Assembly: GCF_000069225.1 (NCBI RefSeq)
Contig: NC_010407.1
Location: 2,356,001-2,420,000 of the forward strand
Direction: 5' to 3'
DNA: 64,000 nt
Source of the DNA: Clavibacter sepedonicus
GTDB lineage: Bacteria; Actinomycetota; Actinomycetes; Actinomycetales; Microbacteriaceae
The notes beneath the pieces were generated by a model, which did no database searches, was not told the origin of the DNA, and was given only the letters and a program-made list of their open reading frames with translations. Positions 39,448 to 49,037 of the stretch are shown in pieces (positions within the stretch are counted from its first letter, which is position 1; every line of letters starts with the position of its first letter). A program made the position numbers and the translations under genes.

Positions 39448-41727
39448 TCAGCCGGCGGCCGGAGCCGGGGCGGCGCCGATGCCGAGCGGCGCGAGGACGT
39501 CCGACATGATCGGCGCCAGGTCCTGCGACTGGCGGGCCGTGAGGTGCGACGTGTCGCCGCGCACGGGGATCCCGTTCACGAACGCCGGGCACGTGCCCTG
39601 GCTGCAGAACCAGCCCTGCGTGTTGATGAACTGGACCGGCGCGCCGACCTCGGTCGCCGCGGCCTCCATGGTGCGGGCGTGGCTGATGAACGACGGCGAC
39701 ACCGTGGACTGGCAGTCGTTCGGCGAGCTCGTCGGCGTCTTGCACTCCACGAGGGCCGTGGCTGCCGGCGGGCGGGACAGGACGATCACGTTCGACGCGG
39801 CGGTCTTCAGCGAGTTCATCGTGGTGAGCGCACCGGCCTGCCACTCGCGGTCGGCGGCGCCACCCGTGGCCTTGCTCGACAGGTACGAGTTGTCCACGGC
39901 CTCGCTCATGAGCACGAGCGCCGGCTTGGTGGCGTTCATCTCGTTGAGCGCCCAGGTGCGGAAGTCCCCGCACTCCGTGTACTCGGATCCGTCGGTGTCG
40001 GTGCTCGTGACGGTGGACGCGGGGCAGCGGGCCATGGTGAGGATGCGCACCTTCCACTCGTCGCCGAGGCTGGCGCGCAGCATGGGCGCGTAGCTGATCG
40101 CGAGCGAGTCGCCGAAGATCACGGCGGTCTTGTCCGGGCCCGCCGAGGCGTTCCCGTAGACGCAGTGCTCGGTGTTCTTGATCGCGTCCTTCTCCTTGGC
40201 GAGGTCGGCGCCGAGGCAGCCCTCCTTCGCCCACTCGGGCGCGATGACGTCGCGGCCGAAGTCGCCGAACGCCTCGACGGCGGGATCGAGCGCCGGCCAC
40301 TCGTCCGACGCGAGCGCCGCGGTGATCTGCTCGCCCCGGGTCGCGAGGGCGGTGCCGGTGGCCTCGACGGGAGCGGCGGTGCCGCCCGTGCTGGGCGTCC
40401 CGCTCCCGAGCTGGCTCTGGTCGCTGGGGTCGTCGCGGACGACGGCCACGGCGACGACGCCGACCACGGCGACCGCGACGACGGAGAGCGCCGCGACGGT
40501 CATCTTCAGCTGCATGCCCGCGGACCGGCGGCCGGCCTTCTTCGGGTCGAGCCAGCTGGAGCGGCGGATCGGGTCCTCGACGAGGTGGAACGACGCGATG
40601 GCGAGCACGAGGGTCGCGCCGATCGCGGCCGCGTAGTACATCGTGCGGTCGCGGATCAGCGAGTCCAGCAGGATGATCGCCGGGAAGTGCCAGAGGTACA
40701 GCGAGAACGAGAGCTTGCCGATGTAGGTGGTGACCGGGTTCGTGATCGGCACCATCGCCTTCGACACCCCGCCGATGCCCGAGGCGATGACGAGCGCGGT
40801 CGCGACGACCGGCAGCAGGCCGAAGGGCACCGGGAACGCGTTGTCGCCGGAGACGAGGAAGAAGGACGCGATGATGCCCGCGAGGCCGACGTAGCCGAGC
40901 ACCGGGCGGATGGCTGCGGGCAGCGTGGCGATCCGCGCCGCGAAGATCGCGAGCAGCGCGCCGATGCCGAGCTCCCAGGCGCGGGAGAACGTGGAGAAAT
41001 ACGCGACCGTCGAGCGGGCCTGGGTCTCGTAGAAGCCCCACGCCAGCGACGCGACGATGAGGACGCCGACCGTGATGCCGATGGTCTGCGTGAAGAGGCG
41101 GGCGCGCTTGACGCGGTTCTTGGGGGTGCGGCGGCGGGCGAACGTGATGACCAGGAAGATCAACACGGGCCAGACGAGGTAGAACTGCTCCTCGACCGAG
41201 AGCGACCAGTAGTGGCGGAACGGCGAGACGGGGCCGTCGGACGCGAAGTAGTCGGTGCCGGCGCTGGCGAAGTGCCAGTTGGAGACGAAGAGGGCCGACC
41301 AGACGGCGTCCCACAGGCTGGCCTGCGCGCGCACCACGTTGAAGACGAGGAACGACACGGCCGTGGAGACCACGAGCACGAGGAGCGTGGCCGGCATGAT
41401 GCGGCGGACGCGGCGCTTGTAGAAGTCGAGGAACGAGATCGTCTTGGTGCGCTCGTACTCCTTGAGCAGCAGGCCCGTGATGAGGAAGCCGCTGATGACG
41501 AAGAAGACGTCGACGCCCACGAAGCCGCCGGACGGCCAGTCGAAGAGGTGGTCGACGATGACGGCGACCACCGCGAGGGCGCGCAGGCCCTCGACGTCCG
41601 GCCTGAAGCCGCGGTTCACCGCGGGCGAATCCCCCTCAGCTGGTGGGTTCTTGTCGTCCGGCGCGGAGCGGAGCTCCGACGGATCCGGGAGCGCGGGCGT
41701 GCCCCGGCGAAATGTCTGCGAGCTCAT
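39448..41727 (-). CDS. OafA/YrhL-type acyltransferase with C-terminal SGNH domain
   Basis: A 759-residue two-domain protein. Residues about 40-390 form the ten-helix acyltransferase-3 domain (RPDVEGLRALAVVAVIVDHL, FVGVDVFFVISGFLITG, YWSLSVEEQFYLVWPVLI). After an 11th helix, the extracytoplasmic C terminus is an SGNH domain with AVIFGDSLAISY and a terminal GDTSHLTARQS. This is the OafA/OatA architecture that O-acetylates surface polysaccharide or peptidoglycan. It is divergent from the exopolysaccharide operon, whose product it may acetylate. ATG 41727. Confidence 0.92.
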   Translation of the reverse strand: MSSQTFRRGTPALPDPSELRSAPDDKNPPAEGDSPAVNRGFRPDVEGLRALAVVAVIVDHLFDWPSGGFVGVDVFFVISGFLITGLLLKEYERTKTISFLDFYKRRVRRIMPATLLVLVVSTAVSFLVFNVVRAQASLWDAVWSALFVSNWHFASAGTDYFASDGPVSPFRHYWSLSVEEQFYLVWPVLIFLVITFARRRTPKNRVKRARLFTQTIGITVGVLIVASLAWGFYETQARSTVAYFSTFSRAWELGIGALLAIFAARIATLPAAIRPVLGYVGLAGIIASFFLVSGDNAFPVPFGLLPVVATALVIASGIGGVSKAMVPITNPVTTYIGKLSFSLYLWHFPAIILLDSLIRDRTMYYAAAIGATLVLAIASFHLVEDPIRRSSWLDPKKAGRRSAGMQLKMTVAALSVVAVAVVGVVAVAVVRDDPSDQSQLGSGTPSTGGTAAPVEATGTALATRGEQITAALASDEWPALDPAVEAFGDFGRDVIAPEWAKEGCLGADLAKEKDAIKNTEHCVYGNASAGPDKTAVIFGDSLAISYAPMLRASLGDEWKVRILTMARCPASTVTSTDTDGSEYTECGDFRTWALNEMNATKPALVLMSEAVDNSYLSSKATGGAADREWQAGALTTMNSLKTAASNVIVLSRPPAATALVECKTPTSSPNDCQSTVSPSFISHARTMEAAATEVGAPVQFINTQGWFCSQGTCPAFVNGIPVRGDTSHLTARQSQDLAPIMSDVLAPLGIGAAPAPAAG

Positions 41728-41867
41728 GGCCCAGGTCCCTACTCACTCGTGTACCGCCGTGCAGCACTGCTGTCTGAGCGACCCTAACAGGGCGGTTCGG
41801 GCCCTACCACGCCCCGGACGGGGGCGTTCCGGGCTGCTGGCACCGCTCGAGAGCTGTGTGATGATAG

Positions 41868-41881
41868 ACAGCCGAGGCTGT
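41868..41881. promoter_or_regulatory. Inverted repeat in the exopolysaccharide promoter region
   Basis: ACAGCC-GA-GGCTGT is a perfect 6-bp inverted repeat about 60 bases before the first exopolysaccharide gene, followed closely by a second palindrome, GGATATCC (41882-41889). The pair lies in the divergent region shared with the OafA-type gene and is a reasonable regulator site. No regulator gene is adjacent. Confidence 0.4.
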
Positions 41882-41941
41882 GGATATCCCACGTATGCGG
41901 ACACTCCGCGCCTGTGTGCTTTTGGGGAAGGGTTCTAAGTT

Positions 41942-43378
41942 ATGGCGCTCCGTGACTTCATTCGGATGCTGCGTAGGGGCGCGGTGCTGATCATCCTGAC
42001 GCTCCTGGTCGGGGTGGGTGCCGCTGCGGCCTTCTCCCTGCTCCAGACCCCTGAGTACGAGGCGTCCACCAAGATGTACGTCGCCCAGAGCAGCTCCTCC
42101 AACGTGCAGGACCTGCAGCAGGGCAACAACTTCATCACGCAGGCGGTGAAGAGCTACGCGGACGTCGTCACGACCCGCGCCGTGCTCCAGCCCGTCATCG
42201 ACCAGTACGGACTCGACGTCACGTCGCGCGAGCTGGCCGAGTCGGTCCGCGCCTCCGCGCCGCTCGACACCACGATCATCGACATCACGGTCAAGGACCA
42301 GTCCCGCCAGGACGCCGCAACCCTCGCGGACGCCATCGGCGAGAGCCTCAAGACGGTCGTCGGCACGCTCGTCCCGGAGACCATCGAGGGCACGCCGCAG
42401 GTGCAGATCACACAGCTCGAGCAGGCGGAGATCCCCGAGTCGCCGTCCTCGCCGAACCTGCCCGTCAACATCATCGTCGGCGCGCTCATCGGCCTCCTCA
42501 TCGGCGTGGGCGTCAGCCTCCTCCGCGAGACGCTCGACAACCGCATCCGCGGGGAGCGCGACGTCGAGCTCGTCACGACGAAGCCCATCCTCGGCGGCAT
42601 CGCGTACGACCCGAAGGCGACCGAGCGTCCGCTCATCGTCCAGGACGACCCGCGGAGCCCCCGCGCCGAGTCCTTCCGCAGCCTCCGCACGAACCTCCAG
42701 TTCCTGGAGTTCGGCGGCCGCTCGCGCAGCTTCGTCATCACCTCGTCCATCCAGGGCGAGGGCAAGTCGACGACCAGCTCGAACCTCGCGCTGGCGCTGG
42801 CCGACTCGGGCATCAAGGTCGTCCTCATCGACGCCGACCTCCGCCGTCCGCGTCTCGCGTCCTACATGGGCCTCGAGGGCGCCGTGGGCCTCACCGACAT
42901 CCTCATCGGCCGCGCCGAGATCGAGGACGTCATCCAGCCCTGGGGCTCGGGCATGCTCTCGATCCTCCCCGCCGGCCAGATCCCGCCGAACCCGTCGGAG
43001 CTCCTCGGCTCGCAGGGCATGGCCCGCCTGCTGCAGGACCTCGAGGCGCGCTACGACGTCGTGCTCATCGACGCCCCGCCGCTGCTGCCCGTCACCGACG
43101 CGGCGATCCTGTCCAAGAACGCTGGCGGCGCCATCATCGTGGTCGCCGCGGGCCGCACGCACCGCACGCAGCTGAAGAGCGCCATCGCCAACCTCACCAA
43201 CGTGGGCGCGGACGTGCTCGGCCTCGTCATCACCATGCTCCCCACCAAGGGCCCGGACGCGTACGGCTACGGCCACTACGGCTACGGGTACGGGTACGGG
43301 TACGGGTACGGGTACGGGTACACGGAGGACGAGGACGGTCAGAAGACCAAGGCGCCCATCGAGAAGATCAAGGCGTAG
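41942..43378 (+). CDS. Wzz/CpsC-CpsD fusion: polysaccharide co-polymerase tyrosine kinase
   Basis: A 478-residue BY-kinase. The N-terminal Wzz domain has two membrane helices (about 12-34 and 178-200) flanking an extracytoplasmic region. The C-terminal kinase has Walker A SSIQGEGKSTTSSN (K275), Walker A' VVLIDADLRRPR and Walker B DVVLIDAPPLLPV. The C terminus holds a cluster of ten tyrosines alternating mainly with glycine, the autophosphorylation site that tunes chain length. The Tyr cluster is encoded by a perfect hexanucleotide repeat. First gene of the exopolysaccharide operon; its phosphatase follows 9 bases later. Confidence 0.95.
   Translation: MALRDFIRMLRRGAVLIILTLLVGVGAAAAFSLLQTPEYEASTKMYVAQSSSSNVQDLQQGNNFITQAVKSYADVVTTRAVLQPVIDQYGLDVTSRELAESVRASAPLDTTIIDITVKDQSRQDAATLADAIGESLKTVVGTLVPETIEGTPQVQITQLEQAEIPESPSSPNLPVNIIVGALIGLLIGVGVSLLRETLDNRIRGERDVELVTTKPILGGIAYDPKATERPLIVQDDPRSPRAESFRSLRTNLQFLEFGGRSRSFVITSSIQGEGKSTTSSNLALALADSGIKVVLIDADLRRPRLASYMGLEGAVGLTDILIGRAEIEDVIQPWGSGMLSILPAGQIPPNPSELLGSQGMARLLQDLEARYDVVLIDAPPLLPVTDAAILSKNAGGAIIVVAAGRTHRTQLKSAIANLTNVGADVLGLVITMLPTKGPDAYGYGHYGYGYGYGYGYGYGYTEDEDGQKTKAPIEKIKA
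43283..43318 (+). repeat. Hexanucleotide repeat (TACGGG)6 in the tyrosine cluster
   Basis: Six perfect tandem copies of TACGGG, each coding Tyr-Gly, preceded by degenerate TAC GGC units from 43262 and ending in TAC. Copy-number change would add or remove Tyr-Gly pairs without shifting the frame. Confidence 0.95.
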
Positions 43379-43387
43379 CTCCCCTCC

Positions 43388-44107
43388 ATGTCGGAACTCC
43401 CCCCCACGAGCCGCAGGGCCGCACGCGCGGCCCTCGGCGACGCATCCTCCGAGGGCGTCGACGACGGCTCGTTCCGCGTCCTGTTCGTCTGCTCGGGCAA
43501 CATCTGCCGCTCCGCCCTCGCCGAGCAGGTCCTCCGGGCCCGGGTGCGGGCGATCTTCGGCGACCACGCGGCCGAGGCCGACTCGGTCGTGCGCTTCTCC
43601 AGCGCCGGCACGATCGCGGCCGAGGGGCAGCGCATGCCCGAGCAGGCGGCGGAGCTCTCCGTGCGGTACGGCGGGGATCCGAGCGAGCACCAGGCGCGGT
43701 TCCTGACGCCCGGCATCATCCAGGGGGTCGACCTGGTGCTCACCATGGCGCGCGAGCACCGCAGCGCCGTCGTGCGCGCGGTGCCCCGCGCCAACCGCTT
43801 CACGTTCACGATCCGCGAGTTCGCGGCGCTGTTCGAGCACCTCGTCGAGGTGACGGGGGACGAGAAGCACATCGCGTGCGACGGCGACGTGCCGGAGCAG
43901 CTGCGGGCGCTCATCCCGCTCGTCGCGGCCCAGCGCGGCGTCACCCTGCCGCCCGCGCACGAGGACGACTACGACGTGGTCGACCCGTACCGCCGCTCGC
44001 AGGCCACGTATGACGCCTCGGGCGAGCAGGCCGGGGGCGCCATCGAGTCGATCCTCGAGTCGGTGCGCGCCGTGACCCGGACCGACGCGCCGCGCCTGCG
44101 GGGCTGA
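43388..44107 (+). CDS. Low-molecular-weight protein-tyrosine phosphatase (Wzb-like)
   Basis: A 239-residue phosphatase. The CX5R loop is C35-SGNIC-R41 in VLFVCSGNICRSALAEQ. The general-acid Asp would be in the YDVVDPYRRS segment. It is longer than the usual 150-residue enzyme through N-terminal and internal insertions. It should dephosphorylate the adjacent kinase's tyrosine cluster. The start is taken at ATG 43388, nine bases after the kinase stop. Confidence 0.92.
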   Translation: MSELPPTSRRAARAALGDASSEGVDDGSFRVLFVCSGNICRSALAEQVLRARVRAIFGDHAAEADSVVRFSSAGTIAAEGQRMPEQAAELSVRYGGDPSEHQARFLTPGIIQGVDLVLTMAREHRSAVVRAVPRANRFTFTIREFAALFEHLVEVTGDEKHIACDGDVPEQLRALIPLVAAQRGVTLPPAHEDDYDVVDPYRRSQATYDASGEQAGGAIESILESVRAVTRTDAPRLRG

Positions 44108-44198
44108 CCCGACCAGACCACCACCGCCCACGCGAGCGCACGCCGCTCCATCAGACACCGCCGGCTCCCGATCGGGAGCCACCTGCCCCGGGGGACCA

Positions 44199-45674
44199 GT
44201 GGACACGCAACAGACACGACGCACGGACGAGGCCCAGGAGGGCTCGCGCTGGCGGGTCGTCTACGCCCGGCGCCTCGCGCTGAGCGACGCGATCGTCATC
44301 ATCCTCACGACCTTCGGGGTGCAGTTCCTGTGGTTCGGGACGACGGCCGGCACGGTCGACCTCGGCGGCAACGCCCAGGGCGTCGCCGTCACCTACACGA
44401 TGGTCTCCGTCGTGCTGATCCTCTCGTGGCTGTTCGTGCTCACCGTCTACAGCACGCGCGACTACCGCATCGTCGGCACCGGCACGCAGGAGTACAAGCA
44501 GGTCGCCGACGCGACGCTGCGGCTGTTCGGGATCATCGCCATCGTCGCCTTCCTCGTGAAGATCGACCTGGCGCGCGGCTACATCGTCACGGGCCTGCCG
44601 CTCGGCCTCGTGCTGCTGCTGCTGTCGCGGGCGCTCTGGCGCGTGTGGCTCTCGGCCCAGCGCCGGCGCGGCGAGTTCTCCTCGCTGATCCTCCTGGTCG
44701 GATCCCTGGAGAGCACCACCCACACCGCCACGACGCTCGCCCGCGCCCCCAAGGCCGGCTACCGCGTGGTCGGCGCGTGCCTCACGGGCGACGCGCGGCC
44801 GTCCCGCCTCCCGGGCCTCGACGTGCCCGTCGTCGGCAACGCGGACGACGTGCTCGGGGAGCTCGAGCGCCTCGGCGCCGACACGCTCGTGCTCACCTCG
44901 AGCGACGAGCTGCCGCCGGAGCGGATCCGCGAGCTCAGCTGGCGCCTCGAGCCCGGCCGCCACCACCTCGTCATGGCGCCCGGCCTCACCGACATCGGCG
45001 GCCCGCGCATCCACACGCGCCCGGTCGCCGGCCTCCCCCTCATCCACGTGGAGACGCCGCGCTTCGAGGGACGGAAGCTGCTCTCCAAGCGCCTGTTCGA
45101 CATCGTCGTCTCCGGCATCACGCTCATCGTGCTGAGCCCCGTCTTCCTCATCCTTGCGATCCTCATCAAGGCCACGAGCAAGGGCGACGTCTTCTACAAG
45201 CAGGAGCGCATCGGCCTGAACGGCGAGCCGTTCCACATGCTCAAGTTCCGCTCGATGCGCATGAACGCCGACGCCGAGCTCTTCGCGCTGCTCGAGCAGC
45301 AGGGCACGGCCGACACCCCGCTGTTCAAGGTGACGGATGACCCGCGCATCACGAAGGTCGGCGGCGTGCTGCGCCGCTACTCGCTCGACGAGCTGCCGCA
45401 GTTCCTCAACGTGCTGCTGGGATCCATGAGCCTCATCGGCCCGCGCCCGCAGCGCGAGGGCGAGGTCGCGCTGTACGACAGCGCCGCGCGCCGCCGCCTG
45501 CTCATCAAGCCCGGCATGTCCGGCCTCTGGCAGGTCTCGGGACGCTCGTCACTCTCCTGGGAGGACGCCATCCGCCTCGACCTCTACTACGTGGAGAACT
45601 GGTCGCTCACGGGCGACATCATCATCCTGGCGCGCACGTTCAAGGCCGTCTTCGGCGCGGACGGGGCCGTCTGA
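44199..45674 (+). CDS. Undecaprenyl-phosphate sugar-1-phosphate transferase (WbaP/WcaJ-like)
   Basis: A 491-residue polyprenyl-phosphate hexose-1-phosphate transferase that starts repeat-unit assembly on the lipid carrier. The N-terminal half has about four helices and a CoA-binding-like domain. The C-terminal catalytic domain has the re-entrant helix (KRLFDIVVSGITLIVLSPVF), QERIGLNGEPFHMLKFRSM, YSLDELPQFLNVLLGSMSL and GPRPQREGEV followed by KPGMSGLWQVSGRS. GTG 44199 is chosen. Its stop overlaps the next glycosyltransferase start by one base. Confidence 0.94.
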   Translation: MDTQQTRRTDEAQEGSRWRVVYARRLALSDAIVIILTTFGVQFLWFGTTAGTVDLGGNAQGVAVTYTMVSVVLILSWLFVLTVYSTRDYRIVGTGTQEYKQVADATLRLFGIIAIVAFLVKIDLARGYIVTGLPLGLVLLLLSRALWRVWLSAQRRRGEFSSLILLVGSLESTTHTATTLARAPKAGYRVVGACLTGDARPSRLPGLDVPVVGNADDVLGELERLGADTLVLTSSDELPPERIRELSWRLEPGRHHLVMAPGLTDIGGPRIHTRPVAGLPLIHVETPRFEGRKLLSKRLFDIVVSGITLIVLSPVFLILAILIKATSKGDVFYKQERIGLNGEPFHMLKFRSMRMNADAELFALLEQQGTADTPLFKVTDDPRITKVGGVLRRYSLDELPQFLNVLLGSMSLIGPRPQREGEVALYDSAARRRLLIKPGMSGLWQVSGRSSLSWEDAIRLDLYYVENWSLTGDIIILARTFKAVFGADGAV

Positions 45675-46804
45675 TGGGCGGCCTGCTGGTCCAGGAGTGG
45701 ATCGAGAAGTCGGGCGGATCCGAGAAGGTGTTCGACGCGTTCGCGCACGCCTTCCCCGACGCCGACCTCTTCACGCTCTGGAACGACGACCCGGGCCGGT
45801 TCGGCGACCGCCCGGTGCGCGAGAGCTGGATCGCGCGCACGCCGCTGCGGAAGCGCAAGCCGCTGGCCCTGCCGTTCATGCCGCTCACGTGGAGCTCGCT
45901 CGACCTCGACGCGTACGAGTGGACCCTCGCGAGCTCGCACCTGTTCGCGCACCACCTCGGCCACGGGGACCACGGCACCCGCCGCCACGTCTACGTGCAC
46001 AGCCCCGCGCGCTACCTCTGGACCCCGGACCTCGACCAGCGCGGCGCGAACCCGCTCGTCAAGGCGGCCGCTCCCCCGCTGCGCGCCCTCGACCGCCGGC
46101 GCGCGCAGGCCTCCCGCGCCGAGGTCGCCGCGAACAGCGCGTTCGTGCGCGACCGCATCCGCACGGCGTGGGACGTCGACGCGCGGGTCATCCACCCGCC
46201 CGTCGACGCGTCCGTCATCCGCGGCACCGCGTCGTGGGCGGATGCGCTCACCGGCGCCGACGCCGCCCTCGCCGCGTCGCTGCCCGACCAGTTCCTCCTC
46301 GGCGCCAGCCGGTTCGTGCCGTACAAGCGGCTCAACCTCGTGATCCGCGCGGGAGAGGCCGCGGGCGTGCCCGTCGTGCTCGCCGGATCCGGCCCCCTCG
46401 CCGAGGAGCTCCAGGCGCAGGCCGACGCGGCCACCGTGCCCGTGACGATCGTGCCGCGCCCGTCGGACGCGCTCCTCTACACGCTCTACCAGCGCGCGCT
46501 CGCGTACGTGTTCCCCGCGGTCGAGGACTTCGGGATCATGCCCGTCGAGGCCATGGCCGCCGGCGCCCGCGTGCTCGTCACCGACGTCGGCGGCGCGACC
46601 GAGAGCGTGGTCGACGGCGTGACCGGCGTGCACGTGCACGCGTGGGAGGGCGCCGAGCTCGCCGACGCCGTCGCCCGGGCCGCGGCCCTGGATCCCGCCG
46701 CGAGCGTCCGCCGCTCCCACGACTTCGACGCCGCCGTGTTCGAGCGGCACATCGCCTCCTGGGTCCGCCACGACGGCGCCCGCCTCGACGGGGCGGTCGC
46801 GTGA
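45674..46804 (+). CDS. Glycosyltransferase family 4
   Basis: A 376-residue GT-B enzyme. The N-terminal acceptor domain starts VQEWIEKSGGSEKVFDAF. The donor domain has FLLGASRFVPYKRLNLVI and the EX7E segment PAVEDFGIMPVEAMAAGARV. The retaining GT4 family uses nucleotide-diphospho sugars such as GDP-mannose, UDP-glucose or GDP-fucose. It adds one sugar to the exopolysaccharide repeat unit; specificity cannot be read. The TGATG overlap at both ends shows tight translational coupling. Confidence 0.93.
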   Translation: MGGLLVQEWIEKSGGSEKVFDAFAHAFPDADLFTLWNDDPGRFGDRPVRESWIARTPLRKRKPLALPFMPLTWSSLDLDAYEWTLASSHLFAHHLGHGDHGTRRHVYVHSPARYLWTPDLDQRGANPLVKAAAPPLRALDRRRAQASRAEVAANSAFVRDRIRTAWDVDARVIHPPVDASVIRGTASWADALTGADAALAASLPDQFLLGASRFVPYKRLNLVIRAGEAAGVPVVLAGSGPLAEELQAQADAATVPVTIVPRPSDALLYTLYQRALAYVFPAVEDFGIMPVEAMAAGARVLVTDVGGATESVVDGVTGVHVHAWEGAELADAVARAAALDPAASVRRSHDFDAAVFERHIASWVRHDGARLDGAVA

Positions 46805-47850
46805 TGCGCCGGCTCGTCGTCAACGAGGCCTACGCAGGGCAGCGGGTCACCGGCCAGCAGCGCTACGCGACGGAGATCGCCCGCGCCCTCGAGGGCAAGA
46901 AGGGCGTCACGCGCGCCACGCCGTCCGAGGGCGTCGCGTCGTCCGGCGCGCGCAGCTGGCTCTGGGTGCAGACGACCCTGCCGTGGATCACGCGCCAGGA
47001 CGTGCTCCTGTCGCTCACGAGCCGCGCGCCGCTCGTGCACCGCCGCCACATCGTCGTCGTCCACGACCTCTTCGTGCTCACGAACCCCGAGTGGTACAGC
47101 CGCGAGTACGTCGTCACCCACGTGCCCCTGCTCAAGGCGAACCTGCGCGACGCGCGCGTGATCGTCACCGTGAGCGAGCCCGTCGCCGAGCAGGTGCGCG
47201 AGCTCGGCCTCTCCAGCGCGCCCGTCGTGGTCGCGCCCAACGCGCCGAGCCCCGTGTTCGGCGAGCCGCGCGGCGCCGAGGAGCGCGCCCGCGTGCTCGA
47301 GCGGTTCGGCGTGACCGACGGCGGGTACCTGCTCGCGGTCGGCAGCATGGATCCGCGCAAGAACCTCAAGCGCCTCACCGAGGCGTACCTCGAGCTGCCC
47401 GCCGAGACCCGCGCCGCCCATCCGCTCGTGCTCGTGGGCGCGAAGAGCGCCGTCTTCGGCGACGTCGACATGGCCGAGTCGGACGACATCAAGCTGGCCG
47501 GCTACGTGACCGACGACGAGCTCGCCGTGCTCTACGCGGCCTCGCGCGGCGTCGTGTTCCCGAGCCTCGCGGAGGGCTTCGGCCTGCCGCTCGTGGAGGC
47601 GATGGTCGCCGGCGCGCGCCTCGCTGTCTCCGACATCCCCGTCTTCCACTGGATCTGCGAGGACGACGCCGACTACTTCTCCCCCGCCGACACGTCCGCC
47701 ATCACCGGGGCGCTCGCCCGGCTGGCGGCCGCCGACCCGCTCGAGGACGAGGACGCCGCGCGCATCCGCCGCGCCGTCACCTGCCGCTTCGACTGGCGCA
47801 CCTCCGCGCAGACCGTCCACGACGCCTACCAGAGCATCGGGACGCGATGA
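46804..47850 (+). CDS. Glycosyltransferase family 4
   Basis: A 348-residue GT-B glycosyltransferase: VVVHDLFVLTNPEWYSREY in the acceptor domain, then YLLAVGSMDPRKNLKRLTEA and the EX7E segment PSLAEGFGLPLVEAMVAGAR. It is similar to mannosyl/fucosyltransferases of exopolysaccharide loci. ATG 46804 overlaps the upstream stop by one base, and its stop overlaps the flippase start by four. Confidence 0.93.
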   Translation: MRRLVVNEAYAGQRVTGQQRYATEIARALEGKKGVTRATPSEGVASSGARSWLWVQTTLPWITRQDVLLSLTSRAPLVHRRHIVVVHDLFVLTNPEWYSREYVVTHVPLLKANLRDARVIVTVSEPVAEQVRELGLSSAPVVVAPNAPSPVFGEPRGAEERARVLERFGVTDGGYLLAVGSMDPRKNLKRLTEAYLELPAETRAAHPLVLVGAKSAVFGDVDMAESDDIKLAGYVTDDELAVLYAASRGVVFPSLAEGFGLPLVEAMVAGARLAVSDIPVFHWICEDDADYFSPADTSAITGALARLAAADPLEDEDAARIRRAVTCRFDWRTSAQTVHDAYQSIGTR

Positions 47851-49037
47851 TCCGGCGGATCGGGCTGCTGCTCCCCACGGGAGCCGCAGGGCTCACGCGC
47901 GTGCTCCAGCTGGTGCTGCTCGTGGTCCTCACGCGGCTGTCGGAGGGGTCGGCCCAGAGCGCGCTCGTCACCGGGTTCGCGCTCCTCAGCTCGTTCGCGA
48001 TCATCACCGACTCCGGCGCCGCCAACTTCCTGCTGTCGCTGCCGCGCGCGCGCCTCACCCGGAGCGTGCATGCGCGTGCGGTCGCCTTCCACGCGGGGCT
48101 CGGCTCGCTCGGCGCGGTGATCGCCGTGGTGCTCACCGTCGCGGCCGCCTCCTCGATCCCGGGCGAGGCCGTGCTGCTGCTCGCGGCGCTCGGCGTCAGC
48201 CAGGTGCTCGACTCGCTCACCCGCACGATCCGCGCGCCCCTGCTCGTCGGGCGCCGCGACGCGTCCTACGCGTTCCCCGACCTCGCGCTCGTGGTGCTGA
48301 AGGCCGTGCCGCTCGTCATCGCGGTGCTCGTGCCCGAGATCCTCGTGCTGCTCGCCTTCCCGGTCGTGTCGCTCGTCGTCACCGCGGGCACGTGGATCGC
48401 CGTCCGCCGCGGCCTCGCGACCACGAGCGACGAGCCCGTGCGCGTGTTCCCGCAGATCCTGGAGTTCGGCCTCTCGGGATCCCTCAGCGCGCTCTACTCG
48501 CAGGCGCCGCTCGTGCTCGGCACCGCCATCCTCGGGGTCGACGCCGTCACGCCGCTCGCGCTCGCCTACCGCGTGGTGCAGCCGCTCGAGGTGCTGCCGG
48601 CGACGCTCTCGCAGCAGCTGATCCCGCGGATCCGCGCCGCCGGTCGCCCCGCGCGCGCCTACTGGTGGCGGTTCGCGCTCGGCGGCCTCGTGCTGGCCGG
48701 GATCCTCGCGCTCCTCCGCGGCCCGGTCGAGCAGGTCTTCGGCGGCGACGCGTTCGACCAGGCGATCTTCCTCGTGATCCTGCTGTCGGTCGCCCCGAAG
48801 TTCGGCAACTACGCGCTCATGGCGTACGCGATGGGCTCCGACCTCGTCCGCGTGCGGCTCACCGCGACCATCGTCACGGGAGTCGTCGCCGTGGTCCTCA
48901 CGCTCGCCGCCGCGCTCACGGCCGGCCCCGCCCTGCTCGCCGGCGTCACGCTCGTCGCGGAGCTCGTCCTGAGCGCCGCCATCGCCGCGCTCCTCATCCG
49001 CCACCGCACCAGCCCCGTCAGGAAGGAGGACGCATGA
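47847..49037 (+). CDS. Wzx-type polysaccharide flippase
   Basis: A 396-residue membrane protein with about 12 helices of the MOP/oligosaccharidyl-lipid flippase type (for example VLQLVLLVVLTRLSEGSAQS, LGVSQVLDSLTRTIRAPLLV, PLEVLPATLSQQLIPRIRAA). It should flip undecaprenyl-linked repeat units to the outer face. Placement between glycosyltransferases and the polymerase supports this. Sequence similarity in this family is always weak, so the call rests on topology and context. Confidence 0.85.
   Translation: MIRRIGLLLPTGAAGLTRVLQLVLLVVLTRLSEGSAQSALVTGFALLSSFAIITDSGAANFLLSLPRARLTRSVHARAVAFHAGLGSLGAVIAVVLTVAAASSIPGEAVLLLAALGVSQVLDSLTRTIRAPLLVGRRDASYAFPDLALVVLKAVPLVIAVLVPEILVLLAFPVVSLVVTAGTWIAVRRGLATTSDEPVRVFPQILEFGLSGSLSALYSQAPLVLGTAILGVDAVTPLALAYRVVQPLEVLPATLSQQLIPRIRAAGRPARAYWWRFALGGLVLAGILALLRGPVEQVFGGDAFDQAIFLVILLSVAPKFGNYALMAYAMGSDLVRVRLTATIVTGVVAVVLTLAAALTAGPALLAGVTLVAELVLSAAIAALLIRHRTSPVRKEDA

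Noticed and set aside
43283..43318. On/off phase variation from the TACGGG repeat
   Set aside because: The unit is six bases, so gain or loss keeps the reading frame; only the tyrosine number changes.
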